Shown: piece after piece, positions 45,780-55,201 of the stretch
How the letters are laid out: every line of letters starts with the position of its first letter
Numbering within the stretch: the first letter of the stretch is position 1
DNA from: Chaetoderma sp. LZ-2023a
Lineage: Eukaryota > Mollusca > Caudofoveata > Chaetodermatida > Chaetodermatidae
Length of the DNA stretch: 64,000 nucleotides
NCBI GenBank assembly: GCA_034401795.1
Contig: CM067373.1
Coordinates: 41,423,781-41,487,780, forward strand
Direction of reading: 5' to 3'
The notes under the pieces: model-generated
What the model saw: only the letters and a program-made list of their open reading frames with translations
Database searches by the model: none
Told to the model about the DNA's origin: nothing
Translations under genes and position numbers: made by a program

Positions 45780-47311
45780 TGTTATGACAGATTTTAAAAA
45801 CAATAAAATTTCCTTATATGTCAGCATGATAGTAATCTGTGTTTATGTCGGCAGCATAATAGTCGTAATATACTGGTTGGGTAGCCCACAGTTTATCAAG
45901 TCTCCCCTCAAATGATGCTATTGTTGGTGCTTCTATTACATGGGATGGGAGGCTATTCCATATCATATGTTCACCACTCTATACTTAAGGAGTATTTTAG
46001 GATGTTTAAGCGGGCTGAGGTTTATACAATTTTAAACTATGCCCTCTGGTTATAGATTCTTGTCGTCTTAGTTCAAGGAAATCGCATACATCTGGGTCAT
46101 ACTTTTTTGTTATTATTTTATAAGCTTCTATAATGTCGCCTCTTAATCTACGATATGCAAGTGTTGGTATGTTAAGTTTTCTAAGCCTCATTTCATAATT
46201 TAGGTGTGACAATCCTGGAACAGTTTTTGATGCTCTGCGCTGGACATTTTCTAACAAATCCATATGCTTTCTAAGATATGGACACCAAACCTGGTTAGTG
46301 AGTTCTAGATGTGGTCTTATCAGTGATGTGTAAAGAGTTTTGAATGTTTTTATATCTAGAAATACGAATGTTCGTCTTATAACCCCCATTATGGAATTTG
46401 CTTTATTAACCTTATCTACTATGTGTTTCTCAAAAGACAGCTTACTATCAATAATAACACCAATGTCTTTTTCAAACTCGGTATAGTTAATTGGAGACCC
46501 ATTTTTAGTCATTGTATAACTGTAATTGGTAAGAGTGGTATTACCACTTCTCATAATTTTACACTTTTCGTTATTGAAATGTAATAGCCATTTATTAGTC
46601 CAGTCATTTAGTGAATATATATATATATATCAGATTGCATCTCATTACAATCATCTACTGACTTAATGCCATGAAAAAGTTTGGTATCATCGGCATATAA
46701 ATATAATTCACTAGTGTTGCTTACCAAATTAGGAAAATCATTAATGTATAGGATGAACAATACTGGTCCCAGAACTGACCCCTGTGGGAAACCGGCTTCC
46801 ATTCTGATGGTTGCCCATTAACAATAACCCTCTGGCTGCAACCTGACAAAAAGCTTTCGATCCACTTAGTAATTTTGGTATTGAGATTCTATATGTTCAG
46901 TTTATGAGCTAGTCTCTGGTGGGGTACCTTATCGAATGCTTTTAGAAAGTAGAAGTAAGCCACATCTATGCTTTCACCATTGTCAAGTATATGTAGCCAC
47001 TTGTCTATGACCTTCAAAAGTTGCAATGTTGTGGATCTACCTGGGATAAAACCAAATTGGCAGTTGCTAAACAGGTTATTAGTTTTCATATGTAGCATTA
47101 TTGAATCTTTAATCAATGTTTCTAATAATTTGCAAACAATACTTGTCAAACTTACAGGCCTATAGTTGCACGCATCTTTCCTATCTCCCTGTTTAAATAT
47201 AGGAGTAATAGTATCGATAGCTGCAGGATTGGAAGAGCTCACAGCATTTGGACCACATCCACCAATACTCGAGATGTCCAGCGTGCTGTCAAAAAAGCGA
47301 AGGTTCTCCAT
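45780..47311 (-). pseudogene. CR1-like LINE 3' half (LINE-E)
   Basis: From 47311 down: ITPIFKQGDRKDACNYRPVS, LTSIVCKLLETLIKDSIM, CQFGFIPGRSTTLQLLKVID, FLKAFDKVPHQRLAHKLN, FPQGSVLGPVLFILYINDFP and the catalytic LYLYADDTKLFHGI (about 46690). Then come INYTEFEKDIGVIIDSKLSF, ENVQRRASKTVPGLSHLNYE, RRLRGDIIEAYKIITKKYD and a final VNIWNSLPSHVIEAPTIASF, with the stop near 45,810. A (TA)n run at 46615-46630 lies in the frame. Frameshifts near 46890, 46610 and 46010. The order and the RRLRGDIIEAYK block are typical of the CR1/L2 group. Confidence 0.78.
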
Positions 47312-47780
47312 TATTATACGATTTTTAAATTAGATAGTCTAATGTTTGCCATAGTTCTCTTAACAGGACCTTGTCATGTATTCTATTTATAGAATTGTGA
47401 TGACGGTCATCACTAGTAAGTTTTTCGTAGTTCATGTAGATCTCAGGCACATGATTTGGCTATATCTTGACTCTAAGCACTCCCATAGACTTACTATGGG
47501 TGTTTGGTTTGCCACAATATCTGGTTAAATCTCTATAAATAAAATTATCTATAATTTTTGCAGAGTCTTTAGCATTATTAATAAGTTAGGCTATACTGAT
47601 ATGACCCTTTTTTGTCTCCATTCAGAGTAAGCGGTATTATTAAAATATCCATAATAAACGTGAGTTACCCCTTTAGTGAGGACTAAGCATTATGATATAG
47701 CCCAGGATTTTTGGTTGGAGCATTATGGCATATGTAATCTATGTGTTTTCTATGAGCAGTCCTCTTTAGCATATAGTAAG
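47312..47780 (-). other. Probable LINE linker remnant, weak
   Basis: The minus strand reads NHVPEIYMNYEKLTSDDRHH and IHDKVLLRELWQTLDYLI, which looks like the region between endonuclease and RT of a LINE. No firm motif; the upper boundary with the older DIRS is not sharp. Confidence 0.35.
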
Positions 47781-48106
47781 TTTGCCACTTCTAGATATTC
47801 TTGGATCTAGAATCCTTCTCTGTAGTCTCTACTTCCAAAATGGTCTTCTGTTCCTTCTTATTAGAAGCTATTAGCTTTAGAGGGGTTGTTGTTTTCTATG
47901 ATTGTCAAGGAGTCTATAGAAGAGGCTATTCATTGGAAAGTAGATCCAGGCTTCTGTTCATTGGTTGGATTGTCTGTTAGGCTTCTAAATCTCGATTCGT
48001 TCAGTCATTGCCATGGGGGTTTCTTTCATTTTTAGAAGGAGGAATGAGGTTTAGTCTTATGGATCGTCCTCTAGTAGATCTGTTCGCGGCCTCTCTAAAT
48101 GCTCAG
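47780..48106 (+). pseudogene. Older DIRS element, RT-RNase H region, left of the insertion
   Basis: The frame ending at 48106 reads MDRPLVDLFAASLNAQ, collinear with NVDLFATKENAQ in the young DIRS at about 52990-53030. Weaker upstream similarity (FRGVVVFYD against RGKVILIRSD) places it in RNase H. The next codon of this old frame, ATC TTC TCT, is found at 55202 on the far side of the young element. Confidence 0.7.
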
Positions 48107-48118
48107 TTCTCCTTCGAT

Positions 48119-48275
48119 CAATACTCACCATTCTGTTACTTCTGATATACAGCTGGCCTTGACAGCGGCTCTAGGATTATAGACTTAGAAAGCATTACCG
48201 ACTCCTGGAACCGGGTACTCGGCTCCCAACTGCCGAGTACCCGTTTACCATAGAGCTCATTCTTGTTTGCATAGC
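48119..48275 (+). repeat. DIRS left inverted terminal repeat
   Basis: From CAATACTCACCATTCTGTTA to TTGTTTGCATAGC, almost identical to the reverse complement of 55008-55164. It contains a perfect hairpin: CGGGTACTCGGC (48212-48223), loop TCCCAACT, and GCCGAGTACCCG (48232-48243). Confidence 0.95.
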
Positions 48276-49190
48276 AACAAGAGCAATACATGCTTTTTGC
48301 ATTAAGGATTTTAGTGAGTTTTTTTGTGAAACAAAAGATCTAAGTCTTTAATTTGTGATAGTTTGTGTGTTCGTGAAAGGATTCACTAAGGACTATGGAG
48401 CATACCGCTGAAGATAACCCGGTTGTATCGTTCTTTATTATCCATAGTTAAAAGACTTAGGTCTTTAAATTTTGTTGTGTCGCATGTTCCAATTTCTGAC
48501 CCCATAGAATCTGGGACGTGTGCTAACAACGATATATGCCAGACGATCGCCTTCTTTAAACCCCAACAGGCGATCGGCAGATATGAAAATAGGTGTTTGC
48601 TACGGTATTTCTAACACGAATATCGGCTGACGTCGTTCTCCGTAGAATCCGAGCGGGTGACGTCACACCCGGTCGCTCGGATGTTTATGTGAAGAAAAAT
48701 TTTTCATTAATTCGCGCATCTTGTTCTGGGTGCTGCGTACTAAAAATGGTACCGGAAACTTAGAATGATCAAGTTTACGTGCGATCACGATCGGTTTGCA
48801 ATGATCGGTGGTTTCAAAATTCTTGAGTAGATGCGTGGTCTGCGGTTTTAGCGTGTGATACAGCAGTTTGTTATATATTTTGTTGTTTTCTTCACATATC
48901 GTGATGCTTTCGTTAGGAGTATAATTTATATTGATTAGTAAATATACCCCGAATGCTATGCGATATGATTCCTGGAGCCGTTACACATCCTGGAGGATCT
49001 AAGATGGGTGTGTTGATGCCCGCCGCGTTCTTGTCGTCATAATCAATGCGATCGTTGTTGTAACGTGGCGGGGTGGGGTGCGGGGAGGTTACGGTTAATT
49101 TATGAGTCAAAATTATTTGAAAATTAATTGTCTGCCTTCCATCCGGGTCTCGTTCCGCTTGTTTATTGTAGGTTTGTGCTTATTTTATAG
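48276..49190 (+). other. DIRS 5' leader, possible intron end
   Basis: No long ORF. The stretch ends in TTTGTGCTTATTTTATAG at 49173-49190, a good splice acceptor followed at once by an open Gag frame. Promoter elements were not identified. Confidence 0.4.
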
Positions 49191-51298
49191 GCCAAGCCAG
49201 CCCCGCCATCATGTGACGAATGCCATAAATTTGTCCGTGTAATGTTCAAGGACCATGCTTGTTTTAGGTGTTCCCTGTGTAATATAGATCATAGGTGTAA
49301 TGTTTGTGCAGTGTGGTCCGTCGAAATGATGGTTAAGTTCCTTGCCCAGAAGGACTTGGCTGGGTCTGACGCGGGGTCAGGCGGTCCGAGACGAAATCGT
49401 GGAGCGCCCGGTTCGGCCGGTGGGGGTGCTCCACGTCCCCAGCTGGAGGTGGCGGAGATGGCACCGCCGGCGTGGTTTGGTCCGGCTATGCAGGGTTTTC
49501 TGCATAGCGTTCTGCCCACGCTGGTGTCGTCCCTGCTACCAAAGGTTGGGGGGCAGTTTCTCCCCATGCCTGGTACGGATCCTGTCCTCGGACAGGATTC
49601 TGGACTGGTTACCGAGGGGGCCGTCTCGTACGGCCCCCTGGCAGTCCCATCTGGCTTCGGCCAGGCGGGTTCTGTCTCTCTGCGGCCACCTCCGGGTGGT
49701 CCAGTAGCGGTGGCCGGTCCGTCAGGTGTGGGAGCCGTCCGCCAGGACGGTTCCACGGTTGACTCGTCTAGTGACGGCTCTTCGGAGTCTGAAGACGAGG
49801 AGGAGAGGTTGCTGCGGCCCGTGAAGCCGCAGGTGGAGAATATGGAGGTTGATTCCGTCCTGGACGGAACCGGCCTCCATTTGTCTGGTTTGGCGCAAGC
49901 CAGGTCAGCGGCTCCACCTGCGGCTGAGGCCAATCCGTTACCGTGCACCGGTTCCGGGCGGCTTGGTTTGTCACCAGCCGTCACGGGAACGGGTGTGCCG
50001 GACCAGGCGTGGTACTCACCTATCTCGCCTGGTCCGGCAGCCGGACGTGGGGTGCCATTGGCGCCCGTGTCCGGCTACGGTTCCGCGACTGTTACGGGTC
50101 CGTACGGTTTTCCGTGCGGACCTACCCCATGGACCGGAGTGTTCCATGGGGTGGCAGCGGAACCGTGTGGTAGCGGAGTGCCTGGCGTGTCAGCCGTGGC
50201 TCCTTGCCGGGAGGCCGTGGCTGGCAGACCCGTGAGCACGTCAACGGGTGACGTGTTTGCGGGGGTGTCTTCGTCGAGGTAGATTGGTCGGATGCTCTGG
50301 CATGGCTAGCCAGGGTTGACCCGTCTGTGGTTTCGGCCACGGCCGATGAAGATAAGCCCCGTGCGTCGATTAGGACGGGGATTTTGCCCGCGGCCCGGAT
50401 CCAGTCAGTGGGACTGGATCCACGGTTCATAGATTTGTTGGATGCTATTTATAGCAAACAACTAATGACCAAGGATCAGTTCCCTGCGGCCTCCAGGGAG
50501 GTGCGGGCAAGATGTCGTATTCCGCGGGGGGAATACGACAGGTATGGTGTAGTCCCGTCGGTCACGGAGGATGACCGATGGGTATTGGGAGTCCAGAGTG
50601 CCGGGTCGGGTGGCCCCGGTCCGGCACTAGTGGATAAATCCTAAGTACACCAGGAAGAAGTCCTGTCCCTATGTGATGAGGGTGTGAGGGCAGCTATGAG
50701 TGCTGTCAACCACTCTTATCGTCTCCTTCAGTCGGTGTGGGCTGAAGCGGGGGCAGGCCACCCTGTGCCACCTGTGGCGCTTTCATGTGTTAATGACGGC
50801 TTGGTGCTGTCAATGGACGCATTGGCAAGGGTGCAAGCGCGAGTGACGAAGTCCAGGAGGCAAATGGTCATTGACCATATGCGTCCGGCTACGGCAGTCA
50901 GGGAGCGTCTTCTTGGGACGCCCCTGACAGGGCCTAGCATCTTCGGTGGCCAAGCGCGGGCCATCTTAGAGGACACCGCCAGTATCGCGCAGAATCGGTT
51001 AGCGGTAAACCTAGAGCTAGTGCGGCAAGCGCACGCACTAGGGGCTGTGGTGAAACCGCTAACGGGACAGCCTTCAAAGAAGCAGAAGAAGCATAAGGGC
51101 AAGGCGAAAGCCAGGCCTGTTGCGACTTCTGCTTCAGCTGGGTTTTCAGAGCCGCCGCCGGCGAAGAAGCCCAGGAAGGTTGTAGAGGCGCCTACCCTCC
51201 CCAATGTTGCTCCTGACCGCCCTAGGGGCGGGAAGGGCAAGGGGAAGGGTAAGGGTAAGGCCTCAAAGGGCGGACAGAAGGGGTCGAAGCGTACCTGA
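49191..51298 (+). pseudogene. DIRS Gag, broken by one frameshift and one stop
   Basis: The frame is open from 49191, just after the acceptor-like TAG. It could start by splicing or at the ATG at 49242. The N-terminal part is Cys-rich (CDECHK, then CFRCSLC and CNVCAVW), like the zinc-finger start of vertebrate and invertebrate DIRS Gag. A long Gly/Pro/Ser-rich region with an acidic patch (SSESEDEEERLL) follows. Near 50280 the frame stops and resumes in another frame (VSATADEDKPRASIRTGILP; LDPRFIDLLDAIYSKQLM). An in-frame TAA at 50641-50643 follows, then a Gag-like helical domain (VNHSYRLLQSVWAEA) and a strongly basic Lys/Gly tail (RGGKGKGKGKGK). The two lesions mean this copy could move only with Gag from elsewhere. 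Confidence 0.75.
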
Positions 51299-51465
51299 GG
51301 GTACGAAAGCTTCCTTCATATCCGCCTGGACCGCGCCTGTGCGACAGGAACAGCAGTGCCAGTTATACCCGTCGTGCCTAGAACGAAATGGTTCTCACTC
51401 TCTCTCGTTAAGAAAGGGGGGGGCGGACTGCGAGCCGGACAACCCCGTTAGACGTCGAGGCGTCT

Positions 51466-53511
51466 ATGGTGGGTGGAAGGCTCATGCGTTTCGTCGAGGC
51501 CTGGCGAGGTGTGACGTCAGACAGTCTGGTCCTGGGATGGTTATCCCAGGGTTACATGCCGGAGTGGTGGGACTTTCCGCCACAAAATCTGTCTTTGGCA
51601 CCTGTCTGGACACCCGTACCAAGGGAGCCAGACAAGTTAGAAGCCGTTCAAAAGGAAGTGTCGGGTTTGCTTCTGAAGGGAGCAATAAAACCAGCAAACC
51701 GAAACACTCCAGGCTTCTATTCAAACATGTTCCTTGTCCCCAAGAGCACAGGGGGATGGAGACCCATACTCAATCTCAGGCCATTAAATTGGTTTATCCA
51801 TATGCCTCGGTTCCAGATGGAAACGCCGAGGTCGGTAATGGCGGGATTGAGGAAAGGAATGTGGTGTGTATCGATCGATCTGAAGGATGCATATTTCCAC
51901 ATTCCTATGAATCGGAGTTGGCACAGGTTTCTGAGATTTGCGTTTCAGAATCAAGTATGGGAGTTTACAGTTCTCCCGTTCGGCCTGTCGACAGCTCCGA
52001 GGGTTTTCACAAGAGTGGTCCTTGCGGTGACAGCGTTTCTCAGAAAAGAGAACGTGGCGCTACACACCTACATAGACGACTGGCTGCTCAAGGCAGACTC
52101 GGCAGCCAGGTTGAACGTGGATACTGCTCTGACTCTGAAGTTACTTTCAGATCTAGGCTGGATCGTCAACGAGGAGAAATCCGAGTTGACGCCCACTCAA
52201 CATTTCGTTTATTTGGGGATGCGATTCGACCTCGAGGAGGGCAGGGTTTACCCGTCAGAGCCCAGAGTGGTGTCTCTGTTAGCCATCCTCAGGAGTTTTC
52301 GAGTGGGAAACCATATTCAGGCGAGGCGGTTCCTTCAGCTGCTGGGCATGATGGTCTCCATGGAGCAGGTTATCCCGTACGCTGCTCTAATGCGAAGGCC
52401 TATCCAGTTGTATCTGATGTCTCTGTGGAAACAGAGAACAGAACCCCTGTCAAAACTGGTGCCAGTTTTGGAGCCGATAATATCGCATCTTCTCTGGTGG
52501 AAACAGCGTCAGAATCTCCTATTAGGGGTTTCGCTGCACCTACCCCACCCCCAGCTGTCCGTCTACACGGATGCATCGCTGGAAGGGTGGGGTGCCTGCC
52601 TGGGAGAACACCAGGTCTCGGGCACATGGACTCTCCCGGAGATTCAGCTGCATATCAATCTGTTGGAAATGATGGCAGTGGAACTGGCGTTGGAAGAGTT
52701 CCTTCCGATGATCAGGGGCAAGGTGATATTGATACGGTCGGACAATTCGACAGTAGTATCATATATAAATCGCCAAGGCGGGACCAGGTCGCCCACCCTG
52801 TGCATCAGGGTGTGGCACTTGATTCAATGGTGCAGGAATTACTCGGTTGTTTTGAAAGCAGCTCATATTCCTGGCCGATTGAACATTCTGGCGGATGCTT
52901 TGTCTCGCAGACAGAGAATCTTGCCAACAAAATGGTCCCTCAACCCTCCGGTTCTGCGACGGATCTTCGAGCATTGGGGCAAACCCAACGTGGACTTGTT
53001 CGCCACAAAGGAAAATGCTCAAATCATGACATATGTCTCGCCGATTCCAGATCCAAATGCCGTCGATACAGACGCTCTGGCGATAAGCTGGAGAGGGATG
53101 CACGCTTACGCGTACCCACCCACCATTCTTCTACTGAAGGTATTGGTGAAGGTCAGGGAGGAACCGTGTCTCGTCCCGCTAATAGCGCCGTATTGGCCGA
53201 GCAGGGCGTGGTTCACGGATCTTCTAGATCTGCTGGTGGAAAATCCTATGCAGTTGCCCGAGATTCCAAACATAATCTCCCAGGCCAAGGGACGCTTCCT
53301 ACACGAGCGTCCCGAAATGTTCAAATTGACTGCGTGGATGTTGTCAAACAACGTTCCACGTCGGAAGGCTTTTCTCGACAGGCTGCTGATTTCATCGCGT
53401 CTGCGAGAAGGAGGTCAACCTTCAAGTCATATAACAACAAGGTTAACAGATTTGCAGACTGGTGTGAAGAAAAGGGTATTGATACCTTTCAATCCACTAT
53501 TCAGCAAATAG
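51466..53511 (+). CDS. DIRS reverse transcriptase - RNase H - methyltransferase-like protein, intact
   Basis: 681 codons without a break. RT blocks: GAIKPANRNTPGFYSNMFLV, GGWRPILNLRPLNWFI, VSIDLKDAYFHIPM, FTVLPFGLSTAPRVFTRVV, and the catalytic YIDD at residues 202-205 (52069-52080). RNase H: VYTDASLEGWGACLG near residue 367, NLLEMMAVELAL, IRSDNSTVVSYINRQGG and HIPGRLNILADALSR. The C-terminal part (VDLFATKENAQ; LIAPYWPSRAWFTDLLDLL) matches the N6-adenine-methyltransferase-like domain found after RNase H in DIRS elements, with APYWP at the catalytic-motif position. The first ATG in frame was taken; the frame may open earlier. It is overlapped for its full length by another open frame that ends in the recombinase. 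Confidence 0.93.
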   Translation: MVGGRLMRFVEAWRGVTSDSLVLGWLSQGYMPEWWDFPPQNLSLAPVWTPVPREPDKLEAVQKEVSGLLLKGAIKPANRNTPGFYSNMFLVPKSTGGWRPILNLRPLNWFIHMPRFQMETPRSVMAGLRKGMWCVSIDLKDAYFHIPMNRSWHRFLRFAFQNQVWEFTVLPFGLSTAPRVFTRVVLAVTAFLRKENVALHTYIDDWLLKADSAARLNVDTALTLKLLSDLGWIVNEEKSELTPTQHFVYLGMRFDLEEGRVYPSEPRVVSLLAILRSFRVGNHIQARRFLQLLGMMVSMEQVIPYAALMRRPIQLYLMSLWKQRTEPLSKLVPVLEPIISHLLWWKQRQNLLLGVSLHLPHPQLSVYTDASLEGWGACLGEHQVSGTWTLPEIQLHINLLEMMAVELALEEFLPMIRGKVILIRSDNSTVVSYINRQGGTRSPTLCIRVWHLIQWCRNYSVVLKAAHIPGRLNILADALSRRQRILPTKWSLNPPVLRRIFEHWGKPNVDLFATKENAQIMTYVSPIPDPNAVDTDALAISWRGMHAYAYPPTILLLKVLVKVREEPCLVPLIAPYWPSRAWFTDLLDLLVENPMQLPEIPNIISQAKGRFLHERPEMFKLTAWMLSNNVPRRKAFLDRLLISSRLREGGQPSSHITTRLTDLQTGVKKRVLIPFNPLFSK

Positions 53512-54353
53512 CAGACTTTCTCTGTGAGCTGTTCTTTTCAGGACTAGCTCCCGTCACAGTTGCTGGATACAAGTCAGCTTTGGCATCAGTTATCCCTTGT
53601 CTAGCCAACAGGGATAGTCCAGAGGTGGCCCAGTTAAATGTGATGTTGAAGGGAATGAGCAATCTCCGCCCGAGACAACCGGTAGTCATTCCAGCCTGGA
53701 GTCTATCTTTAGTGCTTAATGTACTGGCCAAGCACCCTTTCGAACCGTTGCGTTCGGCTAGTCTAAAGCATTTGACTCTAAAGGCGGTCCTTCTATTGGC
53801 AGCTTCCTCAGCTAGAAGGCGCAGTGAGATCCATGCGCTTTCGGCAGAGAGGAACCGATTTATTGTTTCTGGAGAAGGTCTGCGTCTTCTGCCAAGAGCA
53901 GAGTTTATGTCAAAGAACCAATCTTTGAGATATCCCGGCAAACCGATCATTATACCGAAGTTAACTAGGTTTGATCGTGATGCCAGTGTCTGGTGCCCGG
54001 TCCGTGCTTTGACTAAGTACAAGAAACGGACTGACTCGTTACGGTCGAACGATAGACATCTGTGGATCTGCCATAAAAAGCCTTATGGCGCCACATCCAT
54101 GGATACTATCTCTCGTTGGGTGGTCGAATGCATTCAGACTACTCACGAGATGGCGACTGGGCACCAGGTGCAGGGTGTAAGGGCACACGATGTCAGAGGA
54201 ATAGCCGCCTCGACCGCCCTTTACAATGGTGTTCCGTTAGAGGACATCATGGCCGTTGCACAATGGCACTGTGAGTCCTCATTTACGGATTACTATATGA
54301 GGGATGTGTCAGACTCAGCCAATCCACTCGCTTTAGCTGTTTTGAAACGATAG
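53301..54353 (+). CDS. DIRS tyrosine recombinase, intact
   Basis: A phage-integrase-type recombinase that would insert the circular DIRS DNA. The SAM-like N-terminal part (FIASARRRSTFKSYNNKVNR; PVTVAGYKSALASVIPCL) precedes the catalytic domain. The Arg is in SSARRRSEIHAL (about 53810), the HxxR box in AHDVRGIAAS (about 54186), and AQWHCESSFTDYYMRD holds the W/H and the Tyr nucleophile (about 54280). No stop or frameshift. The open frame extends back to 51204, so the true start is unclear. The recombinase could be made by -1 frameshifting from the RT frame, by splicing or by internal initiation; the start given is an arbitrary point before the first domain. Confidence 0.92.
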   Translation, partial: TRASRNVQIDCVDVVKQRSTSEGFSRQAADFIASARRRSTFKSYNNKVNRFADWCEEKGIDTFQSTIQQIADFLCELFFSGLAPVTVAGYKSALASVIPCLANRDSPEVAQLNVMLKGMSNLRPRQPVVIPAWSLSLVLNVLAKHPFEPLRSASLKHLTLKAVLLLAASSARRRSEIHALSAERNRFIVSGEGLRLLPRAEFMSKNQSLRYPGKPIIIPKLTRFDRDASVWCPVRALTKYKKRTDSLRSNDRHLWICHKKPYGATSMDTISRWVVECIQTTHEMATGHQVQGVRAHDVRGIAASTALYNGVPLEDIMAVAQWHCESSFTDYYMRDVSDSANPLALAVLKR

Positions 54354-54850
54354 TTAGTGACCACACTGCTTTTCCCCTTTTTTCACTTTGGTAAGAAAAG
54401 AACCTAAAGCAGGCATGGTCAGGCGAGAGGATGTCAACCAGATTGTGTCACTGATGGCCGAACCGGTGAATGGTTGGAGGTGGTACGTCTGAAGTCCTGT
54501 TATCATAAGGTAATTCAATAAGTGAGAGTTTTTTGTATTATGTATATGTATCATGTTCATTCATTTTATATATTCATGCTCATTCCCAGGCTAATACATG
54601 GAATATGCAGGGAGTAGTTAACCCTCTTGGCATATTGGTGTTTTCAGGCGAGATACATGTTCGTTAGTTCTCTCCCTTTTCTTAGGAGGAAAAAGGGGGG
54701 GGGCTGTGACGCGAATGTGATTCGGTTCCGTGAACTTAACGGTCCTTTTAGGTCTCCGTTAGTCAAGTTTGAAGTCTAAAATCTTTCTCCAAGGGGCAAA
54801 ATTAGCATTTATGGCTTGCCCCTTCCCACCAGGTTACTGATCAAATCTGG
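54354..54850 (+). other. DIRS 3' non-coding region
   Basis: No ORF of interest. G-run GGGGGGGGGCTGTGACGCG near 54697-54715. It leads into the internal complementary region. Confidence 0.5.
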
Positions 54851-54953
54851 TGTATATCAGAAGTAACAGAATGGTGAGTATTGATCGAAGGAGAATGCAG
54901 GAAATGTCAATTTCCCTTTCTCCGAGATCTAACAATACTCACCATTCTGTTAC
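54851..54953 (+). repeat. DIRS internal complementary region (ICR)
   Basis: 54873-54895 is the exact complement of the element's first 23 bases (48107-48129). It is followed directly by 54896-54943, the exact complement of the last 48 bases (55154-55201). Flanking parts repeat the ITR edges (TGTATATCAGAAGTAACAG before, ACCATTCTGTTAC after). This is the template that lets DIRS rebuild both ends and close the circle. Confidence 0.95.
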
Positions 54954-55007
54954 GGACCCAGCCTCCCAGCCCCACGGAGGCAAGCCATAGTTTTCTCTTG
55001 TTTGGTG

Positions 55008-55164
55008 GCTATGCAAACAATATGAGCTCTATGGTAAACGGGTACTCGGCAGTTGGGAGCCGAGTACCCGGTTCCCAGGAGTCGGTAAAGCTTTCTAAGT
55101 CTATAATCCTAGAGCCGCTGACAAGGCCAGCTGTATATCAGAAGTAACAGAATGGTGAGTATTG
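55008..55164 (-). repeat. DIRS right inverted terminal repeat
   Basis: Reverse complement of 48119-48275 with few differences. It carries the same hairpin at 55039-55070 (loop AGTTGGGA). It is followed by the 37-base right extension to 55201. Confidence 0.95.
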
Positions 55165-55201
55165 TTAGATCTCGGAGAAAGGGAAATTGACATTTCCTGC
55201 A

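Larger units (their letters stand above)
48107..55201 (+). mobile_element. DIRS retrotransposon, structurally complete, 7,095 bp
   Basis: DIRS elements use a reverse transcriptase and a tyrosine recombinase, and integrate through a circular intermediate. All hallmarks are present. Inverted terminal repeats of about 157 bp lie at 48119-48275 and 55008-55164. Each end has a unique extension (12 bases left, 37 right). An internal complementary region at 54851-54953 is the exact complement of both ends fused. The order is Gag, RT-RNase H-methyltransferase, tyrosine recombinase. The ends are fixed independently by the ICR and by the broken host frame, and the two agree to the base. No target-site duplication. 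GC content is clearly higher than in the AT-rich flanks. Confidence 0.95.

Noticed and set aside
49289-49984. 231-codon minus-strand ORF opposite DIRS Gag
   Set aside because: A shadow of the GC-rich, Pro/Gly-rich Gag frame; no independent motif.
53501-54022. 173-codon minus-strand ORF opposite the recombinase
   Set aside because: The plus-strand frame carries the full set of recombinase motifs; the antisense frame has none.
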